Source: Deltaproteobacteria bacterium (GTDB lineage: Bacteria > Desulfobacterota > GWC2-55-46). Taken from it: a stretch of DNA of 64,000 nucleotides. Positions 1 to 8,424 of the stretch are shown here, piece after piece (within the stretch, counting starts at the first letter, position 1; each line of letters begins with the position of its first letter). A program made the translations under genes and the position numbers. Location: the NCBI GenBank assembly GCA_016219015.1, contig JACRCL010000016.1, forward strand, positions 124,001-188,000, given 5' to 3'. The notes beneath the pieces are model-generated. The model had not been told where the DNA came from, searched no databases, and saw nothing but the letters and a program-made list of their open reading frames with translations.

Positions 1-2
1 GG

Positions 3-1280
3 ACGAAAAAATCGGCAAGTCTGCTCAAAAAGGCAATCAAGGTCATCCCCGGCGGGGTAAACAGCCCTGTCAGGGCCTTCAAGGCCGTGGGCGGCGGCCC
101 TCTTTTCATTTCAAAGGCAAAAGGCTCGAAAATATACGACGCGGACAATAACGAATATATAGATTACATCGGCTCATGGGGGCCGATGATACTCGGCCAC
201 GCCCACCCGAAGGTCTCAAGCGCCCTTAAAAAGGCGATAGACAGGGGCACGAGCTACGGCGCGCCGACCGGGCTTGAGGTGGAATTGGCCGGTCTTACGC
301 TCAAGGCGTTCCCGTCGATGGAGATGGTCAGGTTCGTAAGCTCGGGCACCGAGGCTACGATGAGCGCCATAAGGCTTGCCAGGGCATATACGAAAAGGGA
401 CGGGATAATAAAGTTCGAGGGGTGCTACCACGGCCACGCGGACAGCCTCCTCGTGAAGGCCGGCTCCGGCGCGGCCACCCTCGGCGTGCCCGACAGCCCC
501 GGCGTGCCTGCAGACCTTGCCAAACACACGTATAACGCCGTATATAACGACCTCGGCTCAGTAAGGGAGTTATTCGAGAAGGCGCCTGAAGGCATAGCCT
601 GCGTCATAATCGAAGGCGCTCCGGGCAACATGGGCGTGGTACTGCCCAAGGACGGCTTCATCGATGGCGTAAGGGAGCTATGCACGAGGTTCGGCGCGCT
701 CCTTATAATGGACGAGGTCATGAGCGGCTTCAGGCTCTGCTACGGGGGGGCGCAGAAGGTATATAGAGTCGACCCGGACCTTACCTGCCTCGGCAAGGTG
801 ATAGGCGGCGGGCTCCCGGTGGGCGCGTTCGGCGGGAAGAGGCGTATAATGGAGATGCTCTCCCCGTCCGGGCCGGTCTACCAGGCCGGGACGCTTTCAG
901 GTAACCCCATAGCCATGACAGCGGGCATAGAGACCCTGAAGCTCCTTCAGAAAAAGGGGACCTACGATAAGCTCTTCAAGTCTACTGATGCGCTCTGCGC
1001 GGGCATCGCCGAGGCCGCCAAAAGAAGAGGCATCCCCGTCCAGACAGCGGTAGCGGGGTCGATGTTCACGGTCTTTTTCTCGGAAAGGCCGGTGCATAAT
1101 TATCAGGACGCTAAAGGCTCCGATACCGCCCGGTTCGGCAAGTATTTTACGAAGATGCTGAAGAACGGGGTCTATCTGCCGCCCTCGCAGTTCGAGGCGG
1201 TATTCGTAAGCCTCGCGCACTCAAAAGACGACATAGCCCGGACGATAGAGGCGGCTGACAGGAGCTTCAAGGGGCTGTAG
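3..1280 (+). CDS. hemL: Glutamate-1-semialdehyde 2,1-aminomutase (5' end outside window)
   Basis: PLP enzyme that converts glutamate-1-semialdehyde to 5-aminolevulinate, the last step of the C5 route. The open frame runs in from the left edge. The visible protein begins a few residues inside the usual N-terminus, with the family signature [11 protein letters not shown]. The Schiff-base lysine lies in [16 protein letters not shown], and the conserved ECYHGHAD-like stretch (here EGCYHGHAD) is present. The stop TAG at 1278-1280 abuts an R1 repeat directly. A bidirectional terminator follows and separates it from convergent uppP. HemA, HemB, HemC and CobA-HemD elsewhere in the window make the pathway context consistent. 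Only the start codon is missing from view. Confidence 0.95.
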   Translation, partial: TKKSASLLKKAIKVIPGGVNSPVRAFKAVGGGPLFISKAKGSKIYDADNNEYIDYIGSWGPMILGHAHPKVSSALKKAIDRGTSYGAPTGLEVELAGLTLKAFPSMEMVRFVSSGTEATMSAIRLARAYTKRDGIIKFEGCYHGHADSLLVKAGSGAATLGVPDSPGVPADLAKHTYNAVYNDLGSVRELFEKAPEGIACVIIEGAPGNMGVVLPKDGFIDGVRELCTRFGALLIMDEVMSGFRLCYGGAQKVYRVDPDLTCLGKVIGGGLPVGAFGGKRRIMEMLSPSGPVYQAGTLSGNPIAMTAGIETLKLLQKKGTYDKLFKSTDALCAGIAEAAKRRGIPVQTAVAGSMFTVFFSERPVHNYQDAKGSDTARFGKYFTKMLKNGVYLPPSQFEAVFVSLAHSKDDIARTIEAADRSFKGL

Positions 1281-1396
1281 CAGGCTGCTGAAAAAGTCCA
1301 TCTGCTTTGTTGTCTTCAAAGCGCACAACGTAAGGAGAGTACGTCTCATTCCTAAGCTTCTCGACGCCTCGCATCTGGAGCTTTTTAAGCAGCCTG
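1281..1396. repeat. R1 repeat copy 1 (directly after hemL stop)
   Basis: Dispersed element with terminal inverted repeats CAGGCTGCTGAAAAAG and CTTTTTAAGCAGCCTG. The interior is ACGTAAGGAGAGTACGTCTC followed by CTTCTCGACGCCTCGCATCTGGAG. It begins on the base after the hemL stop codon. A fragment of the same left end recurs at 1424-1447. Other copies are at 2676-2792, 28493-28643, 36376-36495, 41529-41644 and 43248-43485. Confidence 0.85.
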
Positions 1397-1481
1397 AACA
1401 AATTCCGGGGTTTTAACTGCTGGCAGGCTGCTGAAAAAGTCCATCTGCTGCGTTGGCATCGAGTGTCAAGAGACGGAAATC

Positions 1482-1516
1482 AAAGCGCCCCGCCGGAATC
1501 GGCGGGGCGCTTTTTT
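1482..1516. terminator. Bidirectional intrinsic terminator between hemL and uppP
   Basis: Perfect 11-bp stem AGCGCCCCGCC/GGCGGGGCGCT with loop GGAATC, flanked by A-run and T-run, so it can work for both converging genes. Confidence 0.85.
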
Positions 1517-1520
1517 ATTC

Positions 1521-2333
1521 TTAAATCAAGTACGCGTAGACAAGGAGTATGATGCCGAGGGCGACCCTGTATGCCACGAAACCCTTCATCGAGTGCCTTG
1601 AGATTATCTTGAGGAAGTAATGTATCGCGAGGTAGGCCGTTACGAAGGTCACGATAAAGCCGATAACAAGCGGCGCAAGGGGCGTGTCGAGCCCGTGCTT
1701 TAACATCTTGAACCCTTCAAGCCCGGCGGCAAGCGCCCCCACAACGGTGGCGAGGAGGAACGAGAACCGCGCCGCCGCCGTGCGGCTAAGCCCTGAGAAG
1801 AGCCCGGCCGTCATCGTAATGCCCGAGCGGCTCGTGCCGGGCACGAGCGCCAGCGCCTGCGCGAGGCCGACAAAGATAGCCGTGGGCCAGCGGAGCCCCG
1901 CCACCTCTGTCCTGCCGGGGTTTTTATCGGCTATCCAGAGGACGACCCCCCAGACTATGGAAGACCATGCGATGACCTGAAGAGTCCTTAACTGGTGCGC
2001 CACTATGTCGTGGGCGAGAAGGCCTATAAGCCCTATGGGGATTGTGCCCACGAGCACCATCCACGCCAGCGCGCCGTCATGGTTGGGGTTGGATTTTATC
2101 CCCCTTTCCTTGACGGTCCTTAAAAAGCCCTTGAAGAGGTTCAGCAGGTCGCCCCTGAAATAGATGAGGACAGCGAGCCATGTCCCGGTATTGAGGGCTA
2201 TGTCGAACGAAAGCCCCTGGTCGGGCCATTTGCTCAGTATAGGCACCATGATAAGGTGCGCGGTCGAGGAGATCGGGAGGAACTCCGTCAACCCCTGTAC
2301 TATCGCGAGTATTACGGCGTGGGATATCTCCAT
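1521..2333 (-). CDS. uppP: Undecaprenyl-diphosphatase UppP (BacA)
   Basis: Integral membrane phosphatase that recycles undecaprenyl pyrophosphate to the monophosphate lipid carrier for peptidoglycan and O-antigen export; overexpression is known to give bacitracin resistance. The 270-residue length is typical. The N-terminal motif VQGLTEFLPISSTAHL carries the catalytic glutamate and serines. The second signature PGTSRSGIT lies near residue 165, and the rest is about eight hydrophobic helices. The gene is monocistronic and converges on hemL across a shared terminator. Confidence 0.95.
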   Translation of the reverse strand: MEISHAVILAIVQGLTEFLPISSTAHLIMVPILSKWPDQGLSFDIALNTGTWLAVLIYFRGDLLNLFKGFLRTVKERGIKSNPNHDGALAWMVLVGTIPIGLIGLLAHDIVAHQLRTLQVIAWSSIVWGVVLWIADKNPGRTEVAGLRWPTAIFVGLAQALALVPGTSRSGITMTAGLFSGLSRTAAARFSFLLATVVGALAAGLEGFKMLKHGLDTPLAPLVIGFIVTFVTAYLAIHYFLKIISRHSMKGFVAYRVALGIILLVYAYLI

Positions 2334-2403
2334 CTGTTACCTTTCTTTAGAAGAAATCAATACCCCCGGCCAGCTATCATGGACGGGGGCGTGAAGGAGA
2401 GGC

Positions 2404-2580
2404 TTACTCGGGGCTATCCTTCTTGAAAAAAATAAAAGCCATCGAGGGACGCTTCGATGATTCCCTCATGGCGAAGTGGATGCCGTCGAGGGCCCAGCCG
2501 TCCTTCACTTCCCTGTTGACTGCCGCCTCTATCTCCTCGGATGTGACGAGGCCGAGCTCGATGACCCTGTATCTGAGCAT
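2404..2580 (-). CDS. DUF4177-like small protein, 58 aa
   Basis: Short reading frame on the minus strand, starting MLRYRVIELG and ending MAFIFFKKDSPE. An opening beta strand, a short acidic helix (TSEEIEAAVNREVKDGW), the W-x-L-D-G turn and a closing strand ending FFKK are the layout of DUF4177 proteins, whose role is unknown. AGGTG precedes the ATG by about 8 nt, supporting translation. A rightward frame over the same bases lacks any family resemblance and is judged a shadow. Family placement is from recognised pattern only. Confidence 0.7.
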   Translation of the reverse strand: MLRYRVIELGLVTSEEIEAAVNREVKDGWALDGIHFAMRESSKRPSMAFIFFKKDSPE

Positions 2581-2604
2581 GATTATAGCACCTTTTAATT
2601 TATA

Positions 2605-2638
2605 AAAAAGGCGGGGTCTTTACCTCCCCGCCTTTTTT
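2605..2638 (-). terminator. Intrinsic terminator downstream of the ahbD operon
   Basis: GGCGGGG/CCCCGCC stem with a nine-base loop, preceded by an A-run and followed by a T-run on both strands. It lies downstream of leftward ahbD and upstream of the DUF4177 gene, separating the two transcripts. Confidence 0.75.
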
Positions 2639-2675
2639 AATCTTTTGTCTGACTCCGCAAAACTCAGAGTTTGTT

Positions 2676-2792
2676 CAGGCTGCTCAAAAAGCTCCAGATG
2701 CGAGGCGTCGAGGAAGTGAGGAATGAGACGTACTCTCCTTACGTTATGACAAGACGAAGACAACAAAGCAGATGGACTTTTTGGGCAGCCTG
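2676..2792. repeat. R1 repeat copy 2 (one base after ahbD stop)
   Basis: Same element as at 1281-1396 in the opposite orientation, bounded by CAGGCTGCTCAAAAAGC and GACTTTTTGGGCAGCCTG. On the minus strand only one base separates it from the ahbD stop codon. Confidence 0.85.
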
Positions 2793-2793
2793 C

Positions 2794-3972
2794 TTATATG
2801 TTCGCCTTCTTCGGCATTGCCTTCTCGGCCTCTTTCTTCTCGTCGCGGGCCTTTTTCGCGGCGTCGGTCGGCTGGTACGTGCAGAACGGCTCCTCGTCCA
2901 TGTAGTTCCCGGTGAAGGCGTACGCCCTTGCCCTGCACCCGCCGCAGACCTTCCTGAACTCGCAGTACCCGCACCTTCCGTTGTAGTCGTCCCACGACCT
3001 CATCTCCTGGAAGACCTTCGAGGTGTCCCAGATGGAGCTGAAGGGCTCCTTCCTTATGTCCCCGCACTCGACGTCGAGGAAGCCGCATATCTGGACCTTG
3101 CCGGTGTTCGATACGAAGGCGAAAGACTGCCCGCCCATGCACCCCTTGCTCATCGCGTCCATGCCGTGGGTCTCTGGCGTAACGGCTATGCCCTTCTCCC
3201 TCTCCTTCTGCCTGAATATCCTGTAGTAATGCGGGGCGCAGGTGGGCTTGAACTGGAGCGGCACCTTCTCCCTCATCTCGTAGAACCATGAAAGGGACTT
3301 CTCGTACTCCTCCGGGGATATCTCCTGGTCTTTCAATTGCGCGCCCCTTCCGGTGGGCACAAGGAGGAACGGGTGGTGCGCCACGGCCCCGAGGCTTATG
3401 ACGAGGTCGAGTATCTTCGGCAGCTCCGCCAGGTTGTGCTTTGTTATGGTGGTGTTGACCTGGAACGGCAGGCCGACCTTCTTTACGTTCTCTATGGCCT
3501 TCATGACGCTCGCGAAAGCGCCCTGGACTCTTCTGAAGTTGTCGTGGCTCTCGGCGGTGGCCCCGTCTATGGAGAAGCTCACCCTCTGTATGCCGGAGTC
3601 TATCATCGTCCTCGCGGTCTCCTCTGTCACGAGGAAGCCGCACGGCGCCATTACCATCCGGAGGCCCAGCTTCGTCCCGTGTTTGGCTATGTCCCAGATA
3701 TCGTCCCTGAGCATCGGCTCCCCGCCGGTCATTATTATTATCGGGTTAGAGAACGACGCGACGTTGTCGAGGAACTTGAAGCACTCGTCCGTCGTAAGCT
3801 CGTTCGGGTACGGGCCGAACCGGGCCGCGGCCCTGCAGTGTATGCAGTCGAGGTTGCAGGACCTTGTAAGCTCCCACGCTATCAGTTTCGGCAGCCACTT
3901 CCTTCCGCCGCTCTTATCCGGACCTTTCGCCATCCCCGGCACTTCGTGCGGGTGGCCTTTTGGCATATGCAT
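2794..3972 (-). CDS. ahbD: Radical SAM heme b synthase, AhbD type
   Basis: Probable last enzyme of the siroheme-dependent heme pathway; it oxidatively decarboxylates two propionates of iron-coproporphyrin III to give heme b. The 392-residue protein has a His-rich N-terminus (MHMPKGHPHE), the radical SAM cluster in WELTRSCNLDCIHCRAAA (C-x3-C-x2-C), the GGEP motif, and a C-terminal SPASM-like cysteine set (CGYCEFRKVCGGCRARA). HCRAAA and the His-rich start resemble AhbD; the sister enzymes AhbC and NirJ usually have VVWN-TR-CNL-C-HCY. GGAGAAGGAGAAG precedes the ATG. It lies 25 nt after hemB in an operon with cobA-hemD. A d1-heme role cannot be excluded because nirS is in the window. Confidence 0.82.
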   Translation of the reverse strand: MHMPKGHPHEVPGMAKGPDKSGGRKWLPKLIAWELTRSCNLDCIHCRAAARFGPYPNELTTDECFKFLDNVASFSNPIIIMTGGEPMLRDDIWDIAKHGTKLGLRMVMAPCGFLVTEETARTMIDSGIQRVSFSIDGATAESHDNFRRVQGAFASVMKAIENVKKVGLPFQVNTTITKHNLAELPKILDLVISLGAVAHHPFLLVPTGRGAQLKDQEISPEEYEKSLSWFYEMREKVPLQFKPTCAPHYYRIFRQKEREKGIAVTPETHGMDAMSKGCMGGQSFAFVSNTGKVQICGFLDVECGDIRKEPFSSIWDTSKVFQEMRSWDDYNGRCGYCEFRKVCGGCRARAYAFTGNYMDEEPFCTYQPTDAAKKARDEKKEAEKAMPKKANI

Positions 3973-3997
3973 GACGACTTCTCCTTCTCCGCTTGGA

Positions 3998-4978
3998 TTA
4001 CCGCTTTTTTTGTAGTAGTATCGCCGCTTCCTTCGCGAAATAAGTCAATATCAGGTCTGCCCCGGCCCTCTTTATGGCCGTAAGGGACTCCATCATAGCC
4101 CTGTCCCCGTCGAGCCAGCCCCTCTCGGCGGCCGCCTTTATCATCGAGAACTCGCCGCTTACGTTGTACGCGGCCGTCGGGTAGCCGAACTCCGTCTTTA
4201 TCCTTCTTATGATGTCGAGGTACGGCAGCGCCGGCTTTACCATCACTATGTCCGCCCCTTCCTCAATGTCGAGGACTACTTCCCTTATGGCCTCGTCCGT
4301 ATTGCCGGGGTCCATCTGGTAGCTCCGCCTGTCGCCGAACTGCGGCGTTGACTCTGCCGCGTCCCTGAACGGCCCGTAGAAGGCGCTGGCGTATTTGGCC
4401 GAGTAGCTCATTATCGGGATGTGCGAAAAATCGTTATCGTCGAGTATGTCCCTTATCGCCGCCACCCTGCCGTCCATCATGTCGGAGGGCGCTACTATGT
4501 CCGCCCCGGCCTCGACGTGGGAGAGCGCTTCTTTGCTTAATAGCTCAAGGGTGGCGTCGTTGTCCACGTCCTTGTCCTTTATGATACCACAATGGCCGTG
4601 CGAAGTGTATTCGCACATGCAGACGTCGGTGATGACGGCAAGGCCCGGTACCTTGTCCTTTATCGCCCTTATGGCCTCCTGCACCGGCCCTGCCGGGTCA
4701 AAGGCGGTGGAGCCCTCTTCGTCTTTGTGCTCGGGTATGCCGAATAGTATCACGGCGGGGATGCCGAGCTTTTTTATCTCTTTGGCTTCCTTTACGATGT
4801 TATCGACCGAGAGCTGGTAGTGGCCGGGCATCGACTTTATGGCCTTTTTTACGTTCTTGCCGAAGGTGACGAACAAAGGCAGGATGAAGTCGTTCGGCGT
4901 AAGGGTCGTCTCCCTTATCATGTTGCGGATCGTCTCGGTCTTCCTCAGCCTTCTCGGCCTGTAGAATGGGAAGTTCAT
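3998..4978 (-). CDS. hemB: Delta-aminolevulinic acid dehydratase (porphobilinogen synthase)
   Basis: Condenses two 5-aminolevulinate molecules to porphobilinogen. The 326-residue protein has both active-site lysines, in [15 protein letters not shown] and [10 protein letters not shown], and a three-cysteine zinc site in [14 protein letters not shown]. This marks it as the zinc-dependent form rather than the Asp-rich magnesium form. It sits between cobA-hemD upstream and ahbD downstream on the same strand. The gap to cobA-hemD contains an R4 repeat. Confidence 0.96.
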   Translation of the reverse strand: MNFPFYRPRRLRKTETIRNMIRETTLTPNDFILPLFVTFGKNVKKAIKSMPGHYQLSVDNIVKEAKEIKKLGIPAVILFGIPEHKDEEGSTAFDPAGPVQEAIRAIKDKVPGLAVITDVCMCEYTSHGHCGIIKDKDVDNDATLELLSKEALSHVEAGADIVAPSDMMDGRVAAIRDILDDNDFSHIPIMSYSAKYASAFYGPFRDAAESTPQFGDRRSYQMDPGNTDEAIREVVLDIEEGADIVMVKPALPYLDIIRRIKTEFGYPTAAYNVSGEFSMIKAAAERGWLDGDRAMMESLTAIKRAGADLILTYFAKEAAILLQKKR

Positions 4979-5046
4979 CTAAGTGTCCTTTGCGCGTTTT
5001 TTATTTATACTTAAGGTAAAACCCTGCGAATTGTTGATTTATATAA

Positions 5047-5210
5047 AAGCCTCTTTGCGCATTGCCATGCGCTTTCGGGCATAGGGCTCGCTCCCTACAT
5101 CCTCCTGCCGCGGGCGAGCCCGCCGAAGCTTCCTCGAAATACGCCTTCCGCCCCGCTCGCCCGCCCCTCCCCCATCCCTACGGTCCGCTCTCCCTATGCC
5201 CTGGGGTGTT
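5047..5210. repeat. R4 repeat copy 1
   Basis: A roughly 160-bp dispersed repeat starting AAGCCTCTTTGCGCATTGCC and ending near CTATGCCCTGGGGTG. The interior GGGCGAGCCCGCCGAAGC and AATACGCCTTCCGCCCCGC match the copy at 30677-30837 almost base for base. A 43-bp left-end fragment lies inverted at 51749-51791. It lies within the cobA-hemD to hemB gap. Confidence 0.8.
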
Positions 5211-5231
5211 TATAAAAAAAGAAGAAAGAGG

Positions 5232-6776
5232 TCAGTTTGAGGCCTCTTCCAGCGCCTTTTCGCTGTAGTACCCAGCCATCGCCTCGGTGAGGGCTGGTAT
5301 GGTATATTCCTTCGGCATAATATCGACTTTTATGTTGTTTTCTTTAGCGGTGTCGGCTGTTATCGGCCCTATGCAGGCTACGCAAACCCCGTCGAGCAGT
5401 TCGGGTATCTCGGCCTTTTTGAACATGGCTACGAAGTTCGTTACGGTCGAGGAAGACGTGAAGGTCACTATGTCCACGCCGCCTTCCAAAAGCAGCTCTT
5501 TCAGCTCCCCCGCCTCTTTCGCGGGCCTTATGGTCTTATACGAGGGCACGACGTCTATCTTGCCGCCGAGCCTCTTTATCTCCAAGGGGATTATCTCCCT
5601 TGCCTTCATCGCCCTCGCGAGCAGGAACTTCTTGCCCTTGATATTCCTCTTGCCGAGCGCGTCTATTATGGCCTCGGCCCTGTACTCCTTCGGGGTAAGG
5701 TCTACCTTTATGCCGAGGTTTTTAATCGCCTTCTCGGTCATCGGGCCTATGGCGCAGATCTTTACGCCTTTAAGCTCCCTCAAGTCCTTGTCGAGCTTAC
5801 GGAGGCGCTCGAAGAAGTATTTTACGCCATTCACGCTCGTGAATATCGCCCAGTCGTAGGAGCCTATCTTCTTTATGGCCCTGTCAAGCGGCCCCCAGCT
5901 CGGCGGGGGGACTGTCTTTATCGTGGGGAAGGCTATGGGCTCGGCGCCGTTCTTCTCAAGTACCTTCGTGAACTCGCCCGCCTGGTCGAGCGCCCTCGTC
6001 ACGAGTATCCTCTTGCCAAAAAGCGGCTTCGACTCGAACCAGTTAAGTTTTTCGCGCAGGTTGACCACTTCTCCCACCACTGTCACCACAGGCGGCCTGA
6101 TGCCCTTTTCTTCGGCGAGCCTTACTATGTTATCGAGCCTGCCGGAGAGGCTCTTCTGCTTTGTCATCGTGCCCCAGCGTATGAGGGCGACCGGGGTGGC
6201 CGGGTCCCAGCCGTTTTCCATCAATTTAGAGGCGATAAGGGGGAGGTTCTTCCACCCCATAAGGAATACGAGCGTGCCCCTGCCCACGGTCAGCCTGTCC
6301 CACGCGATGTTGGGCCGCTCCTTCAGGGGGTTTTCCTGCCCTGTGATGAACGTGACCGCTGAGGCCAGGTCCCTGTGTGTAAGTGGTATGCCCGCGTAAG
6401 CAGGCGCGGCCATGGCGGATGTCACGCCGGGGATGACCTCGAAGGGTATGCCCGCGTCCCTTACCTCCTCGGCCTCCTCGCCGCCCCTGCCGAAGATGAA
6501 TGGGTCTCCGCCCTTGAGCCTTACTACGGTCTTGCCTTCTTTTGCCTTTTTAATAATAAGTTTGTTGATCTCGTCCTGTGCAATGGTCTTGAAGTCGCCC
6601 TTTTTCCCGACGTAAATAGTCTCGGCCCCCGGTTTCGCGTGCTCAAGGAGGCGCGAGTTCGCCAGAAAATCGTAAATGATACAGTCAGCTTCCTTTATCG
6701 CCTCGAGGGCCTTGACCGTTATCAGTCCTGGGTCCCCGGGGCCTGCCCCTGCCAGATATACCTTTCCTTTTGGCAT
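5232..6776 (-). CDS. cobA-hemD: Bifunctional uroporphyrinogen-III C-methyltransferase / uroporphyrinogen-III synthase
   Basis: Fusion of SUMT (residues about 1-245) and HemD (about 250-505). The HemD half closes hydroxymethylbilane to uroporphyrinogen III, and the SUMT half methylates it at C2 and C7 to precorrin-2. SUMT signatures visible are [32 protein letters not shown] and IPLTHRD. The HemD half starts at GKRILVTRA and has [11 protein letters not shown] and [11 protein letters not shown]. The fusion is common in anaerobes that send all heme flux through siroheme. It heads the leftward hemB-ahbD operon. GGAGA lies 13 nt before the ATG, a longer spacing than usual. Confidence 0.95.
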   Translation of the reverse strand: MPKGKVYLAGAGPGDPGLITVKALEAIKEADCIIYDFLANSRLLEHAKPGAETIYVGKKGDFKTIAQDEINKLIIKKAKEGKTVVRLKGGDPFIFGRGGEEAEEVRDAGIPFEVIPGVTSAMAAPAYAGIPLTHRDLASAVTFITGQENPLKERPNIAWDRLTVGRGTLVFLMGWKNLPLIASKLMENGWDPATPVALIRWGTMTKQKSLSGRLDNIVRLAEEKGIRPPVVTVVGEVVNLREKLNWFESKPLFGKRILVTRALDQAGEFTKVLEKNGAEPIAFPTIKTVPPPSWGPLDRAIKKIGSYDWAIFTSVNGVKYFFERLRKLDKDLRELKGVKICAIGPMTEKAIKNLGIKVDLTPKEYRAEAIIDALGKRNIKGKKFLLARAMKAREIIPLEIKRLGGKIDVVPSYKTIRPAKEAGELKELLLEGGVDIVTFTSSSTVTNFVAMFKKAEIPELLDGVCVACIGPITADTAKENNIKVDIMPKEYTIPALTEAMAGYYSEKALEEASN

Positions 6777-7030
6777 GGATATCTTAAATTCTCCTGATTC
6801 TTTTATATCAAAGCGAGATTAATTAATTTTAAAACTTTTCATTAAAAAAGATTAAGAATTTCATAGTTTTGCTTGCCGGAACCAGCAGTAAAACTACGGA
6901 AAACGGCATAGGCCGGGGTTCTACCCGCCTGTTGCTTTCTGCCCCTGCCTGTAATGAGTATTGATTTCCTTAAGCATTTGGGGCAGATGGAAGAACTTTC
7001 ATTATATCAGAATGGCAGGGCCGAAGGCAA
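6777..7030 (-). promoter_or_regulatory. Putative promoter and long leader of the cobA-hemD operon
   Basis: On the minus strand TTGCCT (7025-7030) and TATAAT (7001-7006) are separated by 18 nt, predicting transcription from about 6994 and a leader near 218 nt. The leader begins with TCTGCCCC (6987-6980), which pairs perfectly with GGGGCAGA (6945-6938). I found no match to the cobalamin or other riboswitch consensus I know. A regulatory role is inference only. Confidence 0.4.
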
Positions 7031-7090
7031 ATAGGAAGGGGGAGGGGGGTAAACAAACTACCCCGCAGCAAACTGCGGGGTATCGCCTAA

Positions 7091-7229
7091 GGAACCTCTG
7101 ATTAATTCGCAACTTGTCATTCTGAGCGTAGCGAAGAATCTCGTAGTAGACAAATCAGCAAGTTACGAGATTCTTCGGTCGCTCCGCTCCCTCAGAATGA
7201 CAGGAAGACACAATTAATCAGAGCTTCCC
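7091..7229. repeat. R3 repeat copy nested in an outer inverted repeat
   Basis: Outer arms GGAACCTCTGATTAATT (7091-7107) and AATTAATCAGAGCTTCC (7213-7229) enclose an R3 unit (7115-7202) that itself runs from TGTCATTCTGAG to CTCAGAATGACA with GAAGAATCTCG/CGAGATTCTTC arms. R3 units recur at 8197-8310, 22082-22170, 47509-47593 and 62441-62545. R3-like sequences occur in many unrelated bacterial genomes. Confidence 0.8.
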
Positions 7230-7237
7230 TGATACCT

Positions 7238-7258
7238 CCCCTCCCTTGACGGGAGGGG
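7238..7258. repeat. GC-rich hairpin repeat
   Basis: CCCCTCCC-TTGAC-GGGAGGGG perfect hairpin. A longer version of the same motif is at 11743-11853. Confidence 0.6.
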
Positions 7259-7333
7259 ATTAAGGGGAGGATGGAATGAGAGGAGGGTGAAATCTTCTTC
7301 ACCTCCGCCCGCCTTTAGACCCTTGACTTCGTA

Positions 7334-7362
7334 TTGACTTTTCCAGAGGGCTGGTCTATTTT
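7334..7362 (+). promoter_or_regulatory. Sigma-70 promoter of the small RNA at 7369
   Basis: TTGACT (7334-7339), a 17-nt spacer and TATTTT (7357-7362). The predicted start seven bases downstream is exactly the first base of the hairpin-bounded RNA. Confidence 0.65.
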
Positions 7363-7368
7363 GGAGTT

Positions 7369-7452
7369 AAGCCCATCTCGTGATGCGGGAGGCGCATCAC
7401 CTTCGTTGCCGGAGACGCCTGTCCTCCCTTCGGTATGAGATGGGCTTTTCTT
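7369..7452 (+). ncRNA. Candidate structured small RNA with predicted kissing loops
   Basis: About 84 nt beginning AAGCCC. An 11-bp closing stem AAGCCCATCTC (7369-7379)/GAGATGGGCTT (7437-7447) is followed by a T-rich tail, as in an intrinsic terminator. Inside are hairpin 2 (GTGATGCG 7380-7387 with CGCATCAC 7393-7400, loop GGAGG 7388-7392) and hairpin 3 (CCGGAG 7409-7414 with CTTCGG 7428-7433, loop ending CCTCC 7423-7427). The two loops are complementary over five bases, so a loop-loop contact is predicted. No open reading frame fits. The shape recalls purine riboswitches but lacks their conserved junction bases, and there is no downstream gene on this strand. I do not recognise the family. 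Confidence 0.6.
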
Positions 7453-7492
7453 TTTGAAGGCAATTACCTGCCAGCGTTTTTCCATTCAAGCT

Positions 7493-8119
7493 TTACCGCA
7501 GCTCTTTTTTATATTTTTTTTCCCCTTCAACCCACCCTTCCGGGTAAGGCACCTCTTTCCACTCGCCGGGCTTGAGGTTTTCAAGCTCCCAGGGGCCGAC
7601 CTGCACCCTTATCAGCCGGAGCGTCGGCAGGCCAGCGGCGGCGGTCATCCGGCGCACCTGCCTGTTCCTGCCCTCGGTGATAGTCACCTTGAGCCATGCC
7701 GTGGGGATGTTAAGTCTAACGCGTATCGGCGGCACGCGCGGCCAGATGTTGGCAGGGCATTTGATAGCTGCCGCTTCAGCGGGCTGTGTCATGCCGTCGT
7801 TCAAGGGCACCCCGCGCCGCAGCTTTTCGAGCGCGTCCTCATTGGGCGTCCCCTCCACCTGCGCGAGATAAGTCTTGGGGAGCTTGTAGCGCGGCTCGGC
7901 TATATGGTGCTGGAGGTGGCCCGCGTTTGTAAGGACAACGAGGCCCTCGCTGTCATAATCGAGCCGCCCGGCGGCGTAGACGTCTTTTACGGGTATGTAA
8001 TCGGCAAGTGTCGCGCGCCCCGCCTGGTCCGTGAACTGGCAGAGGACATGGAAGGGCTTGTTGAAGAGTATTATGCGCGGCTGAGTCGGTTTTTCTTTTA
8101 CCGGGGACTTATTATTCAT
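7493..8119 (-). CDS. RluE-like 23S rRNA pseudouridine synthase
   Basis: Member of the RsuA/RluB/E/F family that isomerises uridine in rRNA. The catalytic aspartate is in AAGRLDYDSEGLVVLTN. Family motifs ILFNKPFHVLCQF at the N-terminus and TITEGRNRQVRRM near residue 150 are present. There is no N-terminal S4 domain, and the 208-residue length fits RluE rather than RluB. It starts MNNKSPVKEK and is monocistronic on the minus strand. Confidence 0.9.
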   Translation of the reverse strand: MNNKSPVKEKPTQPRIILFNKPFHVLCQFTDQAGRATLADYIPVKDVYAAGRLDYDSEGLVVLTNAGHLQHHIAEPRYKLPKTYLAQVEGTPNEDALEKLRRGVPLNDGMTQPAEAAAIKCPANIWPRVPPIRVRLNIPTAWLKVTITEGRNRQVRRMTAAAGLPTLRLIRVQVGPWELENLKPGEWKEVPYPEGWVEGEKKYKKELR

Positions 8120-8196
8120 CTTTTCACATTAACCCCGGAGGGGGCGGAAAATCAATAAAATTTAAGGGGTGAGATTAGCAGTTGCGGAAAATTATT

Positions 8197-8310
8197 TGTC
8201 ATTCTGAGCGTGTGAGCCGAAGCCCTGAGCGAGCGAAGGGGAAGAATCTCGGAGATGATGGGTTCGACAAGTACGAGATTCTTCGTCGCCTTCGGCTCCT
8301 CAGAATGACA
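8197..8310. repeat. R3 repeat copy 2
   Basis: TGTCATTCTGAG to CTCAGAATGACA with internal GAAGAATCTCG and CGAGATTCTTCG arms and a middle insert. It occupies most of the 305-nt gap 8120-8424; nothing else clear is seen there. Confidence 0.8.
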
Positions 8311-8424
8311 ATCTTGGGGGAGGCCGGAATCTGTTAGATTGTAGAGTGCTAAAATATCGGTTAGTCTTCCAGTCAATGGTGGGCAAGGACTACACTGCTC
8401 TACTGAAGAATGAATGTTTTATTA

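Noticed and set aside
2423..2605. Plus-strand frame of 60 codons at the DUF4177 locus
   Set aside because: The minus-strand frame has the DUF4177-like fold pattern and a ribosome binding site; the plus frame has neither.
2671..3291. Plus-strand open frame opposite ahbD
   Set aside because: It begins inside an R1 repeat and shadows the radical SAM gene.
6777..7000. Cobalamin riboswitch upstream of cobA-hemD
   Set aside because: I looked for the conserved B12-box and GGGAA-type core on the minus strand and did not find them.
7369..7452. Purine-type riboswitch identity for the small RNA
   Set aside because: The three-way shape is similar, but the conserved junction bases are missing and there is no downstream gene on the same strand.
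8152..8376. Small minus-strand frame of 74 codons
   Set aside because: It lies almost wholly within an R3 repeat and has no upstream ribosome binding site or family.
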